Assembly (NCBI RefSeq): GCF_025210595.1 | Contig: NZ_JAOARH010000037.1 | Span: 1-64,000 of the forward strand | Source: Winogradskyella sp. | GTDB taxonomy: Bacteria > Bacteroidota > Bacteroidia > Flavobacteriales > Flavobacteriaceae | DNA length: 64,000 nt | Direction of reading: 5' to 3' | Part shown: piece after piece, positions 60,614-64,000 of the stretch | Layout of the letters: each line of letters starts with the position of its first letter | How positions within the stretch are numbered: position 1 is the first letter of the stretch | Made by a program: the position numbers and the translations under genes | The notes under the pieces: generated by a model | The model's input: the letters and a program-made list of their open reading frames with translations, nothing else | Told to the model about the DNA's origin: nothing | Database searches by the model: none

Positions 60614-63600
60614 TTATTCTTCAGGTGCTATAGAATCTTGAATACTATCATTTAAAATTGAATTAATATCTATGTCTTCTCTTGTCTCTAAATCCTCTTC
60701 GGAGGAAGGTCCCATAAATTTGTCTAGTAAACTCAAATAACTATTAAATTTCTTGGTTTCTTCCATGGCAAAGTCTTTATCATTATAAATAACCAATAAG
60801 TCAACTAAAGCTCTATAGCGTTGAATGTCTAAGTAAATATCTTCGAATAAACTGATTTGATCGTCTTCATCTAAGCTACCAAAATATACAAGTTTTTCTT
60901 GATAGACTTTTGCTACATCTTTATAAAGTGCTCTACCTTTTTCAATATTACCTACTTCATAATAGGCACTTATATAAGGTTCTAAAAGCGAATGATAGCC
61001 AAATTTACCTACAGGCATTTTATCCATAGCAATGTCTGCAATTTCCTCTGCTTTATCTAATTTATTTTCATTGATAAGGGCTTCTATTAAACGTGCTAAA
61101 TTACCTCTGTAAGTAATACCGTTTCTTCTAGTTTCAATATCGTGATAGATGTTTTCACCGCTTCCTCCCCAATTCCATTCCTTAACCATATCGTACATTA
61201 AATCTGGATCAACTCTACCCATGTCATAAGGATTAGCTCTATCTATTGGTGTTTTAATAGGTACAAGCTTGTAGCACATGCCGTCTAATTGTAAATAATC
61301 CTTAAGCCATACATAATCATCTGCACCAAAGGCACCTCCTGTAAAATATATTGGACGTTCCCAGTTATTGTTAGCAATAATATCTAGCATTAATAGTCTG
61401 TTTTTATAGATATAACTACCTTCTATTTCTGCAAAGAGTTCATCTTCTATTTTGTCAGCATCTTTTGGTTTTACAATACCGTTCTTTAGAACAATATCTT
61501 TATTGACAGGAATACTTACGTGTCTTGTTGGGAAATAATTTGTGTTAAGAATATGCTTAGGATATTGCCTTGGGTCTTCTCCTTGACGTTCAATGACGTA
61601 TTTAAATTTAGTACTCTCTTTATCACTAGAGATGAAGTCCATGAATTCTTTTATGTCTAAAGTGTCATTGGCTATTTTTCTTGTAATTTCTCTATATATG
61701 ATTACATCTCTGTTGCTACCTCTATAATCGTTATGAGTTAGTTGCGAAGGAATAGGGTCGCTTTCATAAGCTTTTCGTTTCATTTGGTCGATATACCAAT
61801 CGGTTTGGAATAAACTTGTGTTAACCACACGAACATCTGTTCTTACTCCTTCAATTTCTTGTAAGTACCATAAAGGGAAAGAATCATTATCACCAATGGT
61901 AAATAAAATAGCATTAGGTGCACAAGATTCTAAATATTTGCGTGCCATAGCATTGGCTGTATATTTACCAGAACGATCATGGTCGTCCCAATTGTTGGCA
62001 GCTAAAACTCCAGGTACAATAATGAGGCAAGCTAATGTAATTACAGGAGCTAATATTTTTGATTTTACACTCGATTTTAAAAGATCATATATTGCATATA
62101 CACCAAAACCAATCCAGATAGCAAACACATAAAATGAGCCTACTACAGAATAATCGCGCTCACGAGGCTCAAAAGGTCTAATGTTAGTGTAAAATTGAAT
62201 TGCTAATCCTGTCATTAAAAAGAACACCAATAAAACCCAAAAACGTTTTGCATCGGTGTACATTAAAAAGAAAAAGCCTACTAAACCTAATAATAATGGT
62301 AAGAAATAGTAGGTGTTTCTTGCTTTGTTTTCTAATACTTCGGTTGGTAAATTATCTTGAGATAAACCTAAATGTATCTCATCAATAAATTGTATTCCAG
62401 AAATCCAATTACCATTAAAGTTATCGTATTTTCCTTGTATGTCGTTTTGTCTTCCCGCAAAATTCCACATAAAATAACGCCAATACATATAACCAAACTG
62501 GTACTGAATCATATAGGTAAGGTTGTCAGCAAATGAAGGTTGTTCAACAATTAAATACTGCTGTCCGTAGCGTCTTAAAAATTTGTCGTAGTCTTCATAA
62601 TCTACTTCACCATTTCTTATACGCATTCTAAAATCATTAACAATTTTATCAAAGCGTTTTGCTTCTTGTAGTGCATAAGCACTAGCTTGTTCTGTAGCAT
62701 ACTGGTCAGCTTCAGCTTCGTTTAAACCTTGGCCTAAAGCATTTTCCATAAAGACATTGTATGCTTCATTAAAGGCATTTCTTTGTAGGTTTGGGTTAAC
62801 TTTAAAGTCTATTAACCCAGTAAACATCATGTAGTTGTCAGCATGTTCGCTACTCCACATTCTTGGTAGCACAGAAGCATGTTCATGATTGTAGTTTTGT
62901 TTTGTACCTTCCCATTGGTTTATAATTTCATATTTACCATTACTATCATTACGCTCGTAATTTTTCTTATCATCTACAAATGGTTCGTTTTTATCGGCTC
63001 CAGAATATATTTCAGTAAACTGTGGGCCATAAAACAAATGCGTTTCTGGGTACTGTTCTAAGTTGTAGTATGCTAATAATTCTCGTGCATCTGAAGGATC
63101 ATTTTCATTGATGATGACGTTTGCATTTGCACGAATTGGTAACATCATCCAAGATGAGAAACCAATAAAAATAAACATAAGACAAAGCACTAAAGTATTG
63201 ATGTGAATCATTCCTTTTTTTCGTGTGTAATTCAAACCAAAATAGAATAATGCAATAACCATTAAGCCGGTAATAATTGTACCAGAGTTAAAAGGTAAAC
63301 CTACAGAGTTTACAAAGAATACTTCAAGGTTTCCAAATAGTTTTAAGGTAGAAGGTAATAGTAGCTTAAAAATGAACAAAAGTATAGCTGCCGAAACTAC
63401 ATTAGCAATAATGAAGTTTTTTACAGTAATAGTTTTGTAATTTTTAAAATAATAGATAAGACCAATTGCAGGTATGGTTAATAGACCCATAAAGTGTACG
63501 CCAAATGATAGTCCAATAACAAAAGCAATTAATATTAGCCAACGGTTACCTCTAGGTTTGTGCATATCTTGCTCCCAACGTAAAGCTAAGTAAAACATAA

Positions 63601-64000
63601 TTGCCATAATTAATGTTGCCATGGCATAAACTTCTGTTTCTACGGCATTAAACCAAAACGAATCTGTAAATGTAAATGCTAAACTTCCTACAAAAGCACT
63701 GCCTATAATAGCTATGCCTTTTCCAGAATTAGAATCTTTATTGTATTTAACAAGTTTTACTAAAAGTAAGCTAATAGTCCAGAACATAAACAAAATAGTG
63801 AATGCACTTGCTGTGGCACTCATCATATTCATAATCATACCAATTTGTGATGGCTCTAGAGCAAAAATAGAAAAGAATGCACCCATCATTTGAAATAAAG
63901 GTGCTCCAGGTGGATGGCCAACTTGTAATTTCGATGAGGTTAAGATATATTCTCCTGCATCCCAGAAGCTTACTGTAGGTTCTATAGTTAATGCATAAGT
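60614..64000 (-). CDS. DUF2723 polytopic membrane protein (5' end outside window)
   Basis: The frame is open to the window edge, so the N-terminus is missing; at least 1128 residues are present. The first visible residues (TIEPTVSFWDAGEYILTSSKLQVGHPPGAPLFQ) are the DUF2723 signature, including the Asp-Ala-Gly-Glu/His-Pro-Pro loop. About ten hydrophobic segments follow in the first 330 residues and again near 540-650. A large extracytoplasmic part contains GDNDSFPLWYLQEIEGVRTDVRVVN. Helical TPR-like repeats lie near the C-terminus, with an acidic tail. The topology resembles GT-C glycosyltransferases such as protein O-mannosyltransferases, so a role in Bacteroidota glycosylation is likely but not shown here. 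Confidence 0.9.
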   Translation of the reverse strand, partial: TYALTIEPTVSFWDAGEYILTSSKLQVGHPPGAPLFQMMGAFFSIFALEPSQIGMIMNMMSATASAFTILFMFWTISLLLVKLVKYNKDSNSGKGIAIIGSAFVGSLAFTFTDSFWFNAVETEVYAMATLIMAIMFYLALRWEQDMHKPRGNRWLILIAFVIGLSFGVHFMGLLTIPAIGLIYYFKNYKTITVKNFIIANVVSAAILLFIFKLLLPSTLKLFGNLEVFFVNSVGLPFNSGTIITGLMVIALFYFGLNYTRKKGMIHINTLVLCLMFIFIGFSSWMMLPIRANANVIINENDPSDARELLAYYNLEQYPETHLFYGPQFTEIYSGADKNEPFVDDKKNYERNDSNGKYEIINQWEGTKQNYNHEHASVLPRMWSSEHADNYMMFTGLIDFKVNPNLQRNAFNEAYNVFMENALGQGLNEAEADQYATEQASAYALQEAKRFDKIVNDFRMRIRNGEVDYEDYDKFLRRYGQQYLIVEQPSFADNLTYMIQYQFGYMYWRYFMWNFAGRQNDIQGKYDNFNGNWISGIQFIDEIHLGLSQDNLPTEVLENKARNTYYFLPLLLGLVGFFFLMYTDAKRFWVLLVFFLMTGLAIQFYTNIRPFEPRERDYSVVGSFYVFAIWIGFGVYAIYDLLKSSVKSKILAPVITLACLIIVPGVLAANNWDDHDRSGKYTANAMARKYLESCAPNAILFTIGDNDSFPLWYLQEIEGVRTDVRVVNTSLFQTDWYIDQMKRKAYESDPIPSQLTHNDYRGSNRDVIIYREITRKIANDTLDIKEFMDFISSDKESTKFKYVIERQGEDPRQYPKHILNTNYFPTRHVSIPVNKDIVLKNGIVKPKDADKIEDELFAEIEGSYIYKNRLLMLDIIANNNWERPIYFTGGAFGADDYVWLKDYLQLDGMCYKLVPIKTPIDRANPYDMGRVDPDLMYDMVKEWNWGGSGENIYHDIETRRNGITYRGNLARLIEALINENKLDKAEEIADIAMDKMPVGKFGYHSLLEPYISAYYEVGNIEKGRALYKDVAKVYQEKLVYFGSLDEDDQISLFEDIYLDIQRYRALVDLLVIYNDKDFAMEETKKFNSYLSLLDKFMGPSSEEDLETREDIDINSILNDSIQDSIAPEE

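Overview
The window is an AT-rich bacterial chromosome segment that reads as a member of the Flavobacteriaceae (Bacteroidota), probably marine. The evidence is two gliding-motility genes (gldD, gldE), a type IX secretion (T9SS) C-terminal sorting domain, TAnnTTTG promoter boxes, many lipoproteins, a TonB-dependent receptor with a carboxypeptidase-like N-domain, and family versions typical of this group (DUF2723, DUF3108, DUF5686-like, LruC). The genus cannot be fixed from the sequence alone. I see no rRNA, tRNA, CRISPR array, prophage or intact insertion sequence.

Layout. 1-3459: 3' part of uvrC and a patatin/beta-barrel protein. 3693-6563: aromatic catabolism (hmgA, a CCC-motif membrane protein, hppD), ending in a strong hairpin. 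6895-11600: a tight + strand run of a DUF3108 protein, tryptophan 2,3-dioxygenase, an M23 peptidase and pgi. 11766-15970: a TonB receptor and its partner lipoprotein. 16031-19625 (minus): mutY, ssb, gldE, gldD. 19760-21917 (+): HU, a 29-residue very basic protein, and RNase E/G with two leader hairpins. 21995-29559 (minus): translation block rplM-rpsI-rpsB-tsf and pyrH-frr, interrupted by an opposite-strand T9SS-secreted propeller gene, then a DUF5686-like barrel. 29715-37322: Sua5, an ABC-F ATPase, YgiQ and PolA. 37591-41579: an acetyltransferase, a small secreted protein, an aldehyde dehydrogenase and a secreted phage-tail-fibre-like protein. 41698-44237: a convergent histidine kinase / response regulator pair. 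44340-58149: a glycoprotein N-glycan degradation locus. 58193-64000: a metallophosphoesterase, a cysteine-less thioredoxin-fold protein, a polysaccharide deacetylase and the 3' part of a DUF2723 membrane protein.

How the genes work together. HppD and HmgA are consecutive steps of tyrosine breakdown, and KynA opens the tryptophan route. In the glycan locus, GH92 alpha-mannosidase, a sugar MFS transporter and glycosylasparaginase run on the minus strand. GH20 hexosaminidase, a CutC-family TIM barrel and GH2 beta-mannosidase run on the plus strand. Together they can take apart the Man-GlcNAc-Asn core of N-glycans. Four of the enzymes look like lipoproteins. A 28-bp motif (26/28 identical) lies in front of both GH92 and GH20, suggesting a shared regulator. 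The response regulator gene follows glycosylasparaginase on the same strand.

The most striking unexplained items are: the secreted tail-fibre-like protein whose seven HxH motifs fall at exact 17-residue spacing; the shared operator-like motif of the glycan locus; CutC inside a translationally coupled glycosidase operon; the 29-residue basic protein before RNase E/G; and a 129-bp element with 15-bp terminal inverted repeats after frr.
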